A stretch of 46,312 nucleotides of DNA from Microbacteriaceae bacterium (lineage in GTDB: Bacteria; Actinomycetota; Actinomycetes; Actinomycetales; Microbacteriaceae), in contig JANXTR010000020.1 of the NCBI GenBank assembly GCA_025352325.1, positions 1 to 46,312 on the forward strand. The letters run 5' to 3'. Shown here one piece after another: positions 31,993-40,185 of the stretch (position 1 is its first letter; every line of letters starts with the position of its first letter). The position numbers and the translations under genes are program-made. The notes beneath the pieces are model-generated. The model saw nothing but the letters and a program-made list of their open reading frames with translations. It did no database searches and had not been told where the DNA came from.

Positions 31993-32739
31993 GTGGTGAC
32001 GCCCGACCCGATCGGCGTCGCGGTTGTCGGAGCGACCGGGCGGATGGGGCGGCTCGCCATCGCGCTGATCGAGCGCAGCGATGACATGCGTGTGCACGCG
32101 GCGCTCGGCTCGTCCGACCCGATCGAGCGGATCGAGGGGGCCGACCTCGTGCTCGACCTCACCGTTCCTGCCGTGTCGCCGGAGATCGTCGGGGCTGCCC
32201 TGGATCGCGGTATCCCGGTGCTGGTGGGCACCTCGGGCTGGACCTCCGAGCGCATCACGACCCTCGCCCGGCGGCTGCAGGCGACGCCCGAACTCGGTGT
32301 CATCATCGTCCCCAACTTCTCGCTCGGCTCGGTGCTGGCGACGCTCGCCGCCACGATGCTGGCGCCCTACTTCGATTCGATCGAGATCGTCGAGGCGCAC
32401 CACGAGGGCAAGGTCGACTCGCCGTCGGGCACCGCGATCCGCACCGCCGAGCTCATCGGTGCGGCGCGGGGGGATGCCGGGCCCGTGTCCGCGCCCCACG
32501 CCGACCAGCGCGCGCGCGGGCAACAGGTCGCGAGCGTGCCGATCCACAGCCTGCGGATGAGCGGGCTGCTCGCCCAGCAGGACGTGCTGTTCGGCGGCGT
32601 CGGCGAGACCGTGCGGATCAGCCACGAGACGTTCAGCGACGAGTCGTACGCGGCCGGGCTGCTGCTTGGGCTGCGCGCGGCGCCGACGGCCCGCGGCGTC
32701 GTGGTGGGGCTCGACAAGCTGCTCGACCTCGGTCGTTGA
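31993..32739 (+). CDS. dapB: 4-hydroxy-tetrahydrodipicolinate reductase
   Basis: A 248-residue enzyme from GTG 31993. It has NAD(P)-binding VVGATGRMGR (residues 11-20), VGTSGW, and the catalytic EAHHEGKVDSPSGTA region with His136, His137 and Lys140. It makes tetrahydrodipicolinate for lysine and for diaminopimelate or lysine of the cell wall; dapA lies 5 kb downstream. The start is odd. TATGCT lies 6 nt before an ATG (31982) that in the given sequence encodes only MVTPW before a TGA overlapping this GTG. One extra C in the run 31989-31992 would place that ATG in frame. GGAGG (31976-31980) is 12 nt from the GTG used here. Confidence 0.93.
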   Translation: MVTPDPIGVAVVGATGRMGRLAIALIERSDDMRVHAALGSSDPIERIEGADLVLDLTVPAVSPEIVGAALDRGIPVLVGTSGWTSERITTLARRLQATPELGVIIVPNFSLGSVLATLAATMLAPYFDSIEIVEAHHEGKVDSPSGTAIRTAELIGAARGDAGPVSAPHADQRARGQQVASVPIHSLRMSGLLAQQDVLFGGVGETVRISHETFSDESYAAGLLLGLRAAPTARGVVVGLDKLLDLGR

Positions 32740-32773
32740 GCTGCCCTGAACCGGCGCCGACGAGCCCCCCGGC

Positions 32774-33211
32774 ATGAGAACCCGGATCGCGGTCGTCGCG
32801 ACCGTCATGCTCCTGGTGATCTACCTGATCGTGCCGCTGCGCTACGGCGTGCTGCTGGTGCAGGTGGGCACCCCGGTCGCCGTGCTGATCGGCGTCGCGC
32901 TGTTCATCCTGCCGCTGGTCGGCGCCTGGGCGCTGATCGCCGAGATCCTGTTCGGCTCCCGGGCGGCGGGGCTGGCGCGACGGCTCGAGGCGGAGGGCGG
33001 GATGCCGACCGAGGAGGTGCCGATCAGCGCGAGCGGGCGGGTCGACCGTGCCGCCGCCGACGCGCTGTTTCCAAGCTACAAGGCCGCGGTGGATGCCGAC
33101 CCCGAGAACTGGCGGGTCTGGTTCCGACTGGCGCTGGCCTACGACGCGAGCGGGGACCGTCGCCGCGCACGCTGGGCGACGCGCACCGCCATCCGGCTGT
33201 CGCGGGCGTAG
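32774..33211 (+). CDS. Membrane protein with a C-terminal TPR-like helix pair
   Basis: A 145-residue protein. Two membrane helices lie near the N terminus (VVATVMLLVIYLIVPLRYG and VAVLIGVALFILPLVGAWAL), then a cytoplasmic part of about 75 residues whose end (DPENWRVWFRLALAYDASGD, then RRRARWATRTAIRLSRA) reads as one tetratricopeptide-type helix pair. It lies 34 bp after dapB on the same strand and is likely cotranscribed. The family is common in actinobacteria next to dapB; function unknown. Confidence 0.78.
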   Translation: MRTRIAVVATVMLLVIYLIVPLRYGVLLVQVGTPVAVLIGVALFILPLVGAWALIAEILFGSRAAGLARRLEAEGGMPTEEVPISASGRVDRAAADALFPSYKAAVDADPENWRVWFRLALAYDASGDRRRARWATRTAIRLSRA

Positions 33212-33230
33212 TCAGCGTGGCGTCGATCGC

Positions 33231-34142
33231 CTAGCCGGCGTCGCCTGCGACCACGGCGTCGATCGCGTCCTCGACGCGACGGTGCTTCCAGCGGAAGCCG
33301 TCCGCCTCCAGCCGCGTGGGTTCCACCCGCGCGCTGTCGAGCAGCAGCCGTTCGCCGGCCTCGCCCAACAGCTTTACGATCGGCTCGGGGATGCGGAACA
33401 AGTACGGGCGGTGCATCCGCTCGGCGTAGGCGCGGGTGATGCGGTCGCTCGTCGCAGGGATGGGCCCCGCCAGGTTCACCGCGCCGCTCAGCTTCGAGGT
33501 GAGAAGGTGGCGGATCGCGGCGGCCTCGTCGTAGAGGCTGATCCACGGCCAGTACTGACCACCTGTCGCGAACCGCGAGCCGAGGCCCATGTTGGTGAGC
33601 AGGCGCACGGGTGCGAGTCCGCCTCCGCGCGCCACGACCACGGCGGAGCGGATGTTAACGACGCGTGTTTTCTTCGGCGCGAGGGCCGCGGCAGCCTCCC
33701 ACGCGGTGACGAGCTCGGGAAAGAACCCCTCGCCCGGAGCGGAGTCCTCGGTGATCTTCTGCCCGGGCCGATCGCCATAGATGCCGACCGCCGATCCGCT
33801 GATGAAGACCTTCGGCGGCGTCTTCACCTGGTTCATGGCCTCGGCGAGGGCCTGGGTCGGCTGCACCCGTGACTCGCGAAGCGTGGTCTTGTAGCTGGAC
33901 GTCCACGGGATGCGGCCGACGCTCGCGCCGGACAGGTTGACTACCGCGTCCACCTCGCCAAGCACGCGGAAGTCCATCGTGCGGGCGCTCGGGGCCCAGT
34001 TGATCTCGTCCTCGGCCGTCGGCTGCCGTCGCACCAGCTTGAGCACGATGTGCCCATCCTCGCGGAGCTGGCGGGTGACCTCCGTGCCGATGAGTCCGGA
34101 TGCCCCGGCGATCAGCACCCGCAGCGGGCGTCGAGGGGCCAC
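33231..34142 (-). CDS. TIGR01777-family NAD(P)-dependent epimerase-like protein
   Basis: A 303-residue SDR-type protein: RVLIAGASGLIGTEVTRQL at the start, NLSGASVGR, KVFISGSAVGIYGDR, the ending segment RMHRPYLFRIPEPIVKLLGE and LLLDSARVEPTRLEADGF, the usual signature of this family (relatives YfcH, SulA). Biochemical function is not settled for the family. The GTG start lies 2 nt after the stop of the OsmC-like gene, so the two form an operon. It converges on the gene at 32774. Confidence 0.88.
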   Translation of the reverse strand: MAPRRPLRVLIAGASGLIGTEVTRQLREDGHIVLKLVRRQPTAEDEINWAPSARTMDFRVLGEVDAVVNLSGASVGRIPWTSSYKTTLRESRVQPTQALAEAMNQVKTPPKVFISGSAVGIYGDRPGQKITEDSAPGEGFFPELVTAWEAAAALAPKKTRVVNIRSAVVVARGGGLAPVRLLTNMGLGSRFATGGQYWPWISLYDEAAAIRHLLTSKLSGAVNLAGPIPATSDRITRAYAERMHRPYLFRIPEPIVKLLGEAGERLLLDSARVEPTRLEADGFRWKHRRVEDAIDAVVAGDAG

Positions 34143-34144
34143 GA

Positions 34145-34570
34145 TCAGGCCAGGCTCGCCTCGAGGGTGATCTTGATCCCCGCGAGCGCTTGTGAGACGG
34201 GGCAGTTCTTCTTGGCGTCCTCGGCGAAGGTCTGGAACTCGTCCTCGGTGAGGCCGGGCACCTTGGCGCTCACCAGCAGGTGGCTGCCGGTGATGCCCTC
34301 GCCTGGCTGGAAGGTGACCGCTGCGGTGACCTGCAGGCTCTCGGGCGCGTGACCGGCGGTGCCGAGCGCGTTCGACAGGGCCATCGAATAGCAGGCGGAG
34401 TGCGCGGCGCCGAGCAGCTCCTCGGGAGTGGTCATGCCGGCGACGCCCTCGGCGCGCGCCTGCCAGCTGACGGGGAACTCGGCGGCATCGCTCGAGTCGA
34501 GGGACGTGGTGCCCGATCCGGTCATCAGATCGCCGAACCACAGGGTCGTTGCTTCGCTGGTGTGAGCCAT
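34145..34570 (-). CDS. OsmC-family peroxiredoxin
   Basis: A 141-residue protein with the two conserved cysteines, Cys60 (AAHSACYSMALS) and Cys123 (KKNCPVSQAL), and Glu51 before them. OsmC/Ohr proteins reduce organic hydroperoxides with these thiols. TPEELLGAAHSACYSM follows the OsmC rather than the Ohr branch. TAGAGT lies 6 nt before the ATG, a leaderless layout. First gene of an operon with the TIGR01777 gene. Confidence 0.9.
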   Translation of the reverse strand: MAHTSEATTLWFGDLMTGSGTTSLDSSDAAEFPVSWQARAEGVAGMTTPEELLGAAHSACYSMALSNALGTAGHAPESLQVTAAVTFQPGEGITGSHLLVSAKVPGLTEDEFQTFAEDAKKNCPVSQALAGIKITLEASLA

Positions 34571-34619
34571 GAGTCAACTCTAGGCGCGGCGCCGTTTGAC
34601 CGGCAGTACTTGCTCGACG

Positions 34620-35087
34620 CTATGCAGCGGCGGTGCGGTTCCTGCCGACCACGCCGAGGCGGGCGAGCAGCAGGTAGATCTGGCACCCGAGGCAGTAGCC
34701 GAAGACCGAGTTGAGGAACGCCGCGATGAACGCGAAACCGGCGGCGATCGGCACAGCGATCGGCAGGCCGAGCAATGTCAGGGCGACGCCGATCAGCGTG
34801 ATGGCGAAGCCGACGCCCTGCGCGAAGGTCGGCGGGATTGGATCCTCGAGCTCGCTCGGCGGCTGCACCCGGGGACGGACGAATCGCCTATACAGGCGCC
34901 CGTAGGGGTGGCGCTGCACGCCGGCGAACGCGCCCCACGCGAACAGAACCGTGATTGCGCTGAACAGGATCAGCGCGGGAAGCGCGGCACCGCCGACCGC
35001 GAGACCGATGACGACCAGGAGGAGCACGCCGGTGATCCCGGCTCCGAAGCGCGGGCTGCGCGGATCGATGCCCGTGGCGGCACTCAT
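34620..35087 (-). CDS. DUF4395-domain membrane protein
   Basis: A 155-residue protein beginning with DPRSPRFGAGITGVLLLVV, the DUF4395 signature, and four predicted membrane helices. It ends with FGYCLGCQIYLLLARLG, in which a CxxC-like pair (CLGC) sits in the last helix, typical of the family. The ATG overlaps the stop of the thioredoxin-like gene by 4 nt. Members are often coupled to thioredoxin-like proteins, suggesting transfer of electrons across the membrane to an exported thiol protein; that is inference. Confidence 0.86.
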   Translation of the reverse strand: MSAATGIDPRSPRFGAGITGVLLLVVIGLAVGGAALPALILFSAITVLFAWGAFAGVQRHPYGRLYRRFVRPRVQPPSELEDPIPPTFAQGVGFAITLIGVALTLLGLPIAVPIAAGFAFIAAFLNSVFGYCLGCQIYLLLARLGVVGRNRTAAA

Positions 35088-35491
35088 GCGACGGCCAGCA
35101 CGCGGTCGAGCTCGGCGATGACGTGATCGCGGCGGACGGCGCCGCCGATGCGAGCGCGGACCGTGCCGTTCGCATCGAGGATGAGCGTTGTCGGAGTCTG
35201 GAGCACGTTGAACCTCGAAACCAGGTCGGGTCTGTCCACGATGTCAATCTCGATGTGACGGATGTCGTTGTCGCCGAGCTGGTCGCCGCTGATCTGGCCC
35301 AGCACACGAGCCGTGCTGCGGCAGGGGGCGCAATACTCGGACGACAGTTGCAGCAGCGTCGCGCGCCCGCCGAGCTCGACGTCGTCGATGCGGCCCGACG
35401 CCGTGCGGACCCGTCCCTGTGAGGCGCGCCAGACCAGCCCGAGCGTTGTCGCAACGGCGACGAGCCCGACGAGGACGGCGGCGATCAGCAT
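35084..35491 (-). CDS. Membrane-anchored thioredoxin-like protein
   Basis: A 135-residue protein with an N-terminal hydrophobic helix (LIAAVLVGLVAVATTLGLV), then a thioredoxin fold: redox motif CAPC in SSEYCAPCRSTARVL, cis-proline VLQTPTTLIL. The helix may be a membrane anchor or signal. It is the first gene of a two-gene unit with DUF4395, divergent from thyA. Location of the fold (inside or outside) is not settled by the sequence. Confidence 0.85.
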   Translation of the reverse strand: MLIAAVLVGLVAVATTLGLVWRASQGRVRTASGRIDDVELGGRATLLQLSSEYCAPCRSTARVLGQISGDQLGDNDIRHIEIDIVDRPDLVSRFNVLQTPTTLILDANGTVRARIGGAVRRDHVIAELDRVLAVA

Positions 35492-35563
35492 GAGGGTGAC
35501 GTTATTCGTCGACGGCCCGCGATTGCCCTGTATTGCGGACTATGACGGAATACGATCAACCCG

Positions 35564-36361
35564 ATGAACACGCCATATGAGGACCTCCTGCGCGACACTT
35601 TCGAGACCGGCACGCAGAAGACGGATCGCACCGGCACCGGCACCCGCAGCGTCTTCGGTCGGCAGCTCCGTTACGACCTGTCCGAGGGTTTCCCGCTCAT
35701 CACCACGAAGCGCGTCCACTTCAAGTCGATCGCGTACGAGCTCCTGTGGTTCCTGCGCGGCGAGAGCAACGTGCGCTGGCTGCGCGACAACGGCGTGACC
35801 ATCTGGGACGAGTGGGCGGATGCCGCCGGCGAACTCGGTCCTGTCTATGGCGTGCAGTGGCGCTCCTGGCCGACCCCGTCGGGGGAGCAGATCGACCAGA
35901 TCTCGGACGTCATCGAGCAGATTCGCGTCAACCCCGACTCCCGCCGGCTCATCGTCTCGGCCTGGAACCCGGCCGACATTCCCTCAATGGCGCTGGCTCC
36001 CTGCCACGCGCTGTTCCAGTTCTATGTGGCCGACGGCAAGCTGTCGTGCCAGCTCTACCAGCGCAGCGCCGACCTGTTCCTCGGCGTCCCGTTCAACATC
36101 GCCAGCTACGCGCTGCTCACCCACCTCGTCGCGGCTCAGACCGGCCTCGAGGTCGGCGACTTCGTCTGGACGGGGGGCGACTGCCATATCTACGACAACC
36201 ACCTTGCGCAGGTCGACGAGCAGTTGTCCCGTGAACCGTTCCCGCTGCCACGTCTTGCCATCACTACGAAGCGCGACAGCATCTTCGACTACACCTTCGA
36301 GGATCTCGAGATCCTCGACTACCAGCACCACCCCGCGATCCGTGGCGCCGTCGCGGTCTGA
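35564..36361 (+). CDS. thyA: Thymidylate synthase
   Basis: A 265-residue enzyme of the classical type with the nucleophile Cys147 in [12 protein letters not shown], the phosphate-binding [11 protein letters not shown] (Arg), and the folate-binding C terminus. It makes dTMP from dUMP with methylenetetrahydrofolate. TACGAT lies 7 nt before the ATG, suggesting a leaderless message. The dihydrofolate reductase gene follows after 10 nt, the usual pairing, since ThyA produces dihydrofolate. Confidence 0.98.
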   Translation: MNTPYEDLLRDTFETGTQKTDRTGTGTRSVFGRQLRYDLSEGFPLITTKRVHFKSIAYELLWFLRGESNVRWLRDNGVTIWDEWADAAGELGPVYGVQWRSWPTPSGEQIDQISDVIEQIRVNPDSRRLIVSAWNPADIPSMALAPCHALFQFYVADGKLSCQLYQRSADLFLGVPFNIASYALLTHLVAAQTGLEVGDFVWTGGDCHIYDNHLAQVDEQLSREPFPLPRLAITTKRDSIFDYTFEDLEILDYQHHPAIRGAVAV

Positions 36362-36371
36362 GGCGGGCACC

Positions 36372-36863
36372 GTGACCATCGCGCTGATCTGGGGCCAGGC
36401 GTCGAACGGCGTCATCGGCTTGGACGGCGACATGCCCTGGAGCGTTCCGGAGGATCTCGCGCGCTTCCGCCGACTCACGATGGGCTCGGCTGTGATCATG
36501 GGCCGCCGCACCTGGGACTCGATCGAGCCCCGCTTCCGCCCCCTCCCCGGGCGCCGCAACATCGTCGTGACGCGAGACCGGTCCTGGGTCGCCGAGGGCG
36601 CGGAGGCCGCCCACTCGATCGACGAGGCCCTCGCCCTCGACGACATCCTGTGGGTCATGGGCGGAGCCGAGATCTACGCCGCCACGATCGACCGCGCCGA
36701 CCGCCTCGAAGTCACCGAGATCGCGATCACGCCGACCGGGGATGCGTTCGCCCCGACGATCGATCCGCACGCCTGGAAGCAGACCCCCGAGTCGTTGGAT
36801 GCTGCGTGGCTCACCTCGCACAGCGGTCTCGACTACCGCTTCCTGAGCTACACCCGCGCCTGA
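36372..36863 (+). CDS. dfrA: Dihydrofolate reductase
   Basis: A 163-residue enzyme from GTG 36372. Hallmarks are the start TIALIWGQASNGVIG, DGDMPWSVPEDLARFRRLT with the active-site acidic residue, VIMGRRTWDSI, LPGRRNIVVTRD and WVMGGAEIYA. It regenerates tetrahydrofolate used up by ThyA. GAGGCGG ending near 36365 gives a ribosome-binding site that overlaps the thyA stop. The symbol folA is also used. Confidence 0.97.
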   Translation: MTIALIWGQASNGVIGLDGDMPWSVPEDLARFRRLTMGSAVIMGRRTWDSIEPRFRPLPGRRNIVVTRDRSWVAEGAEAAHSIDEALALDDILWVMGGAEIYAATIDRADRLEVTEIAITPTGDAFAPTIDPHAWKQTPESLDAAWLTSHSGLDYRFLSYTRA

Positions 36864-36936
36864 CGCGCCGTCGCCTCGGCCCGCCGGCGCGCTGCCCGCC
36901 CCGCCCGGCCCCCGCCCCGCCCCACGCGCCCGCTGA

Positions 36937-37010
36937 CCGCCACACTCACCGAAATCGGCCACCAACTAGTCCACCCTCCTCCGGCTGGCCGCGCGATTTC
37001 CCGGTGGCGG
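36937..37010. repeat. Imperfect long palindrome after dfrA
   Basis: CCGCCAC (36937-36943), GAAATC (36951-36956) and GGCCA pair with TGGCC, GATTTC and GTGGCGG (37004-37010) in mirror order, with unequal internal loops. The rest of 36864-37054 is extremely C-rich with no ORF. Shares CGAAATC/GATTT words with the palindrome at 13687-13744. Confidence 0.45.
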
Positions 37011-37054
37011 AATCCGTCGATCTGAGACCGGCCGCACGCGGCCAGGCTGACCGC

Positions 37055-37396
37055 GTGTATATCGTCGAGACCGCGCTTCGTCGCGCCGGGGGAATCGCGA
37101 GGGCATCCGAACTCATCGCGGCGGGCATCGATCCCGCTCTGCGCGAGGCGTTCCGGCTCGGGGGCACGCTCGCCTGCATCAGCGCGCCCCAGCACTACGG
37201 GGTTCACGACGGGGACGGCCGTCTCCACCTGGCGATAAGGGCAGACGGTTGCAGGCCAGAGCCCCACGGCGTCGTCGTGCATTGGACCCGCACTCCACTG
37301 GATCTGAGCCGACCGGCTGTTCCGCGCGAGGAGGCGGAGAGGCAGGCAGCACGCTGCGGGGCGCGGGAGGCAGCGCAGGCCGGTAGCCTGGAGCGC
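37055..37396 (+). pseudogene. Remnant of an AbiEi/DUF559-type protein, internally deleted
   Basis: From GTG 37055 the frame reads TALRRAGGIARASELIAAGI then DPALREAFRLGGTLACISAP, QHYGVHDGDGRLHLAIRADG, and VVVHWTRTPLDLSRPAVP. This matches the order of the AbiEi-antitoxin-like winged helix plus DUF559 proteins common in actinobacteria. About 20-25 residues between the winged helix start and EAFRLGG are missing, and the nuclease-like C-terminal half is absent. The frame runs without a stop into dapA, which is not a real fusion. Moderately sure of the family. Confidence 0.5.
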
Positions 37397-38374
37397 GTGT
37401 CGACGCCAGAGAACCCCTTCGGACAGGTGCTCGTCGCGCTCGTGACACCGTTCACGGCCGACGGCGAGGTGTACTGGCCCGACGTCGAGAAGCACATCGA
37501 CGACGTGATCAACCACGGCGCAGACGGCATCGTCGTGACCGGGACCACCGGGGAGACCAGCACGCTGACCGATCCGGAGAAAATCCGGCTCGTCGAGGTC
37601 GCGAAGTCGGTCGCGAACGGCCGCGCGAAGGTCATCACGGGGGGCGGCTCGAATGAGACCGCGCACGCGATCGAGCTGTACAAGAACAGCGAGAAGGCAG
37701 GCGCCGACGGCGTCATGATCGTCACGCCCTACTACAACAAGCCGACGCAGGCGGGGGTGCTCACGCACTTCCGGATGATCGCCGACGCGACCGATCTGCC
37801 GGTGATCCTGTACGACATCCCGGGGCGAACCGGCATCCCGATCAATTACGAGACGATCCTCCGCGCGGCGAAGCACCCCAACATCCGGGCCGTCAAGGAT
37901 GCCAAGGGCGACCTCAGCGAGGTCAGCCGCGTGCTCAACCAGACTGAGCTGCTCTACTTCGCGGGCGACGACGCCAACGCGCTCCCGACGCTCGCGATCG
38001 GCGGCACCGGGCTCATCGGGGTCACGGCGAACATCGCCCCCGCCCCGTACCGCACCATGATCGACGCGGTCAACAACAACGATCTCGCGACCGCCATCGC
38101 GGCGCACCGCGCGCTCGAACCGCTAGTTCGCGCGACGATGACGCACGTTCCCGGCACCGTCGCGACCAAGTACATCCTGCACGGGCTCGGACGCATCTCG
38201 AGCCCGCGCGTGCGACTGCCCCTCGTCGGCCCGGAAGAATCCGAGGCCGCCCTCATCGAAGACGAGATCGCTCTCGTCGGCGCGATCCCGGGCGTCGACT
38301 TCACCAACTTCCGCCCCGACCGCAACGCCGCCGCAGGTGGCGCGCTGCCCAAGGTCGCAGGCACCACCCGCTAA
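37397..38374 (+). CDS. dapA: 4-hydroxy-tetrahydrodipicolinate synthase
   Basis: A 325-residue enzyme with the Schiff-base Lys167 (IRAVKDAKGD), Tyr139 (ILYDIPGRTG), and TGTTGET (48-54) of the pyruvate site. It condenses pyruvate with aspartate semialdehyde, the step before DapB. GTG 37397 is preferred by family length and start; TAGCCT lies 7 nt before it, a leaderless layout, though GGAG is also near. The open frame extends upstream through a gene remnant. The ribonuclease gene follows after 11 nt. Confidence 0.97.
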   Translation: MSTPENPFGQVLVALVTPFTADGEVYWPDVEKHIDDVINHGADGIVVTGTTGETSTLTDPEKIRLVEVAKSVANGRAKVITGGGSNETAHAIELYKNSEKAGADGVMIVTPYYNKPTQAGVLTHFRMIADATDLPVILYDIPGRTGIPINYETILRAAKHPNIRAVKDAKGDLSEVSRVLNQTELLYFAGDDANALPTLAIGGTGLIGVTANIAPAPYRTMIDAVNNNDLATAIAAHRALEPLVRATMTHVPGTVATKYILHGLGRISSPRVRLPLVGPEESEAALIEDEIALVGAIPGVDFTNFRPDRNAAAGGALPKVAGTTR

Positions 38375-38385
38375 CCAAGGACTTC

Positions 38386-40065
38386 ATGCCCGGCACCGAA
38401 ATCTTTACCCCGCCCGCCCTCGCCGCAGGAACCCTGCGTGTGACCCCTCTCGGAGGTCTCGCCGAGATCGGTCGCAACATGACCGTGTACGAGATGGACG
38501 GCAAGCTCCTCATCGTCGACGCCGGCGTGCTCTTCCCGGAGGAGCACCAGCCAGGGGTCGATCTGATCCTGCCCGACTTCACGCCAATCCGTGATCGTCT
38601 CGACGACATCCTCGGGGTCGTCCTCACGCACGGCCACGAGGACCACATCGGCGCCGTCCCGTACCTCCTCAAACTGCGTAAAGACATCCCGCTGCTCGGC
38701 TCCCAGCTCACGCTCGCGCTCGTCGAGGCGAAGCTGAAAGAGCACAGGATCACGCCGTACTCGCTTACCGTGAAGGCCGGCCAGATCGAGAAGCTCGGCC
38801 CGTTCGAGCTCGAGTTCGTGGCCGTCAACCACTCCATCCCGGATGCGCTGGCCGTTGCCATCCGCACCCAGGCCGGCCTGGTGCTTCACACCGGCGACTT
38901 CAAGATGGATCAGCTGCCGCTCGATAACCGCATCACCGATCTGCGCGCCTTCGCGCGGCTCGGCGAAGAGGGCGTCGACCTGTTTCTCCCGGACTCGACG
39001 AATGCCGACGTCCCCGGATTCACGCCGCTCGAGCGCGACATCGGACCGGTGCTCGAAGCCGTGATCGCCAAGGCGAAGCGCCGCGTGATCATCGCTAGCT
39101 TCTCGAGCCATGTGCACCGCGTGCAGCAGGTGCTGGATGCCGCCTCCAAAAACGGTAGGCAAGTCGCCCTGGTCGGCCGCTCGATGGTGCGCAACATGGG
39201 CATCGCCGCGGACCTCGGCTACCTCAAGGTGCCGGACGGCGTGCTCGTTGAGCTCAAGAAGGCGCTCGAGCTGCCGGACGACCGCATCGTGTATATGAGC
39301 ACCGGATCCCAGGGCGAGCCGATGGCCGTGCTGGCGCGCATGGCCAACCAGGAGCACCAGATCGAGATCGCCGAGGGCGACACGGTGATCCTGGCATCCA
39401 GCCTGATCCCCGGCAACGAGAACGCGGTCTACCGGGTCATCAACGGGCTCACCAAGCTCGGTGCGAACGTCGTACACAAGGGCAACGCGAAGGTGCACGT
39501 CTCCGGTCACGCGGCCGCGGGTGAACTGCTTTACTGCTTCAACATCATCAAGCCGAAGAACGTCATGCCGGTGCACGGCGAATACCGCCATCTGATGGCC
39601 AACGCGGCGCTCGCGATCGAGACCGGCGTGCCTGCCAAGAACACGATCGTGGGGGAGAACGGCATCGTCGTCGACCTCAAGGACGGCGTCGCCCGGGTCG
39701 TCGGGCAGCTCGACCTCGGATTCGTCTACGTCGACGGCTCCTCGGTCGGCGAGATCACGGATGCCGACCTCAAGGATCGCCGCATCCTCGCCGAGGAGGG
39801 CTTCATCTCGATCTTCATCGCGATCGACAGCCAGACCGGTCGCGTGATCGTCGGACCCGAGATCCAGGCCCGTGGTTTCGCCGAGGACGAGTCGGTCTTC
39901 GATGACGTGAAGCCGCAGGTTCTGAAGGCGCTCGAGGAGGCTGCGCGCAACGGCACCCGCGACGCCCACGGCTACAGCCAGGTCGTGCGGCGCACGGTCG
40001 GACGCTGGGTCAACACGCAGCACCGCCGGCGTCCGATGATCATCCCGGTGGTCATCGAGGCGTAG
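38386..40065 (+). CDS. rnj: Ribonuclease J
   Basis: A 559-residue metallo-beta-lactamase/beta-CASP ribonuclease. The zinc motif THGHEDHIG is at 81-89 (HxHxDH at 82-87), the beta-CASP domain follows (LVGRSMVRNMG, YMSTGSQGEP), then HVSGHAAAGEL and MPVHGEYRHLM with later metal ligands, and a C-terminal dimer domain. RNase J is a 5'-to-3' exonuclease and endonuclease of actinobacterial RNA decay and rRNA maturation. Next to dapA in many actinobacteria. Start ATG lies 11 nt after the dapA stop. Confidence 0.96.
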   Translation: MPGTEIFTPPALAAGTLRVTPLGGLAEIGRNMTVYEMDGKLLIVDAGVLFPEEHQPGVDLILPDFTPIRDRLDDILGVVLTHGHEDHIGAVPYLLKLRKDIPLLGSQLTLALVEAKLKEHRITPYSLTVKAGQIEKLGPFELEFVAVNHSIPDALAVAIRTQAGLVLHTGDFKMDQLPLDNRITDLRAFARLGEEGVDLFLPDSTNADVPGFTPLERDIGPVLEAVIAKAKRRVIIASFSSHVHRVQQVLDAASKNGRQVALVGRSMVRNMGIAADLGYLKVPDGVLVELKKALELPDDRIVYMSTGSQGEPMAVLARMANQEHQIEIAEGDTVILASSLIPGNENAVYRVINGLTKLGANVVHKGNAKVHVSGHAAAGELLYCFNIIKPKNVMPVHGEYRHLMANAALAIETGVPAKNTIVGENGIVVDLKDGVARVVGQLDLGFVYVDGSSVGEITDADLKDRRILAEEGFISIFIAIDSQTGRVIVGPEIQARGFAEDESVFDDVKPQVLKALEEAARNGTRDAHGYSQVVRRTVGRWVNTQHRRRPMIIPVVIEA

Positions 40066-40185
40066 CCGCCGGGTCTTTTCGACACTTGTTCGCCGCAACA
40101 GCTTCCAGGTGAAGACGTCGGTCGCGACGAGCAGCAGGTCGAAGATCTCGGGGCGTCACGGAGGGCGGTGAAACCGCAATCGCCT
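40066..40185 (-). pseudogene. C-terminal remnant of a TetR-like regulator (tentative)
   Basis: The minus strand of this gap reads FTALRDAP and, after one frameshift at the GGGG run 40150-40153, EIFDLLLVATDVFTWKLLRR then TSVEKTRR. LLxATDVFTWKLLRRDLG is a typical end of one group of TetR regulators. No start, DNA-binding domain or own stop remains; the frame runs on antisense to the RNase J gene. Could be chance, but the amino-acid pattern is convincing enough to record. Confidence 0.35.

Noticed and set aside
36650-37396. dapA extended upstream through dfrA's end
   Set aside because: Upstream part overlaps dfrA in another frame and then reads a gene remnant; DapA family length needs the GTG at 37397.
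38371-40098. 575-codon frame antisense to the RNase J gene
   Set aside because: Only a shadow of RNase J; its first residues belong to the possible TetR remnant beyond the gene end.
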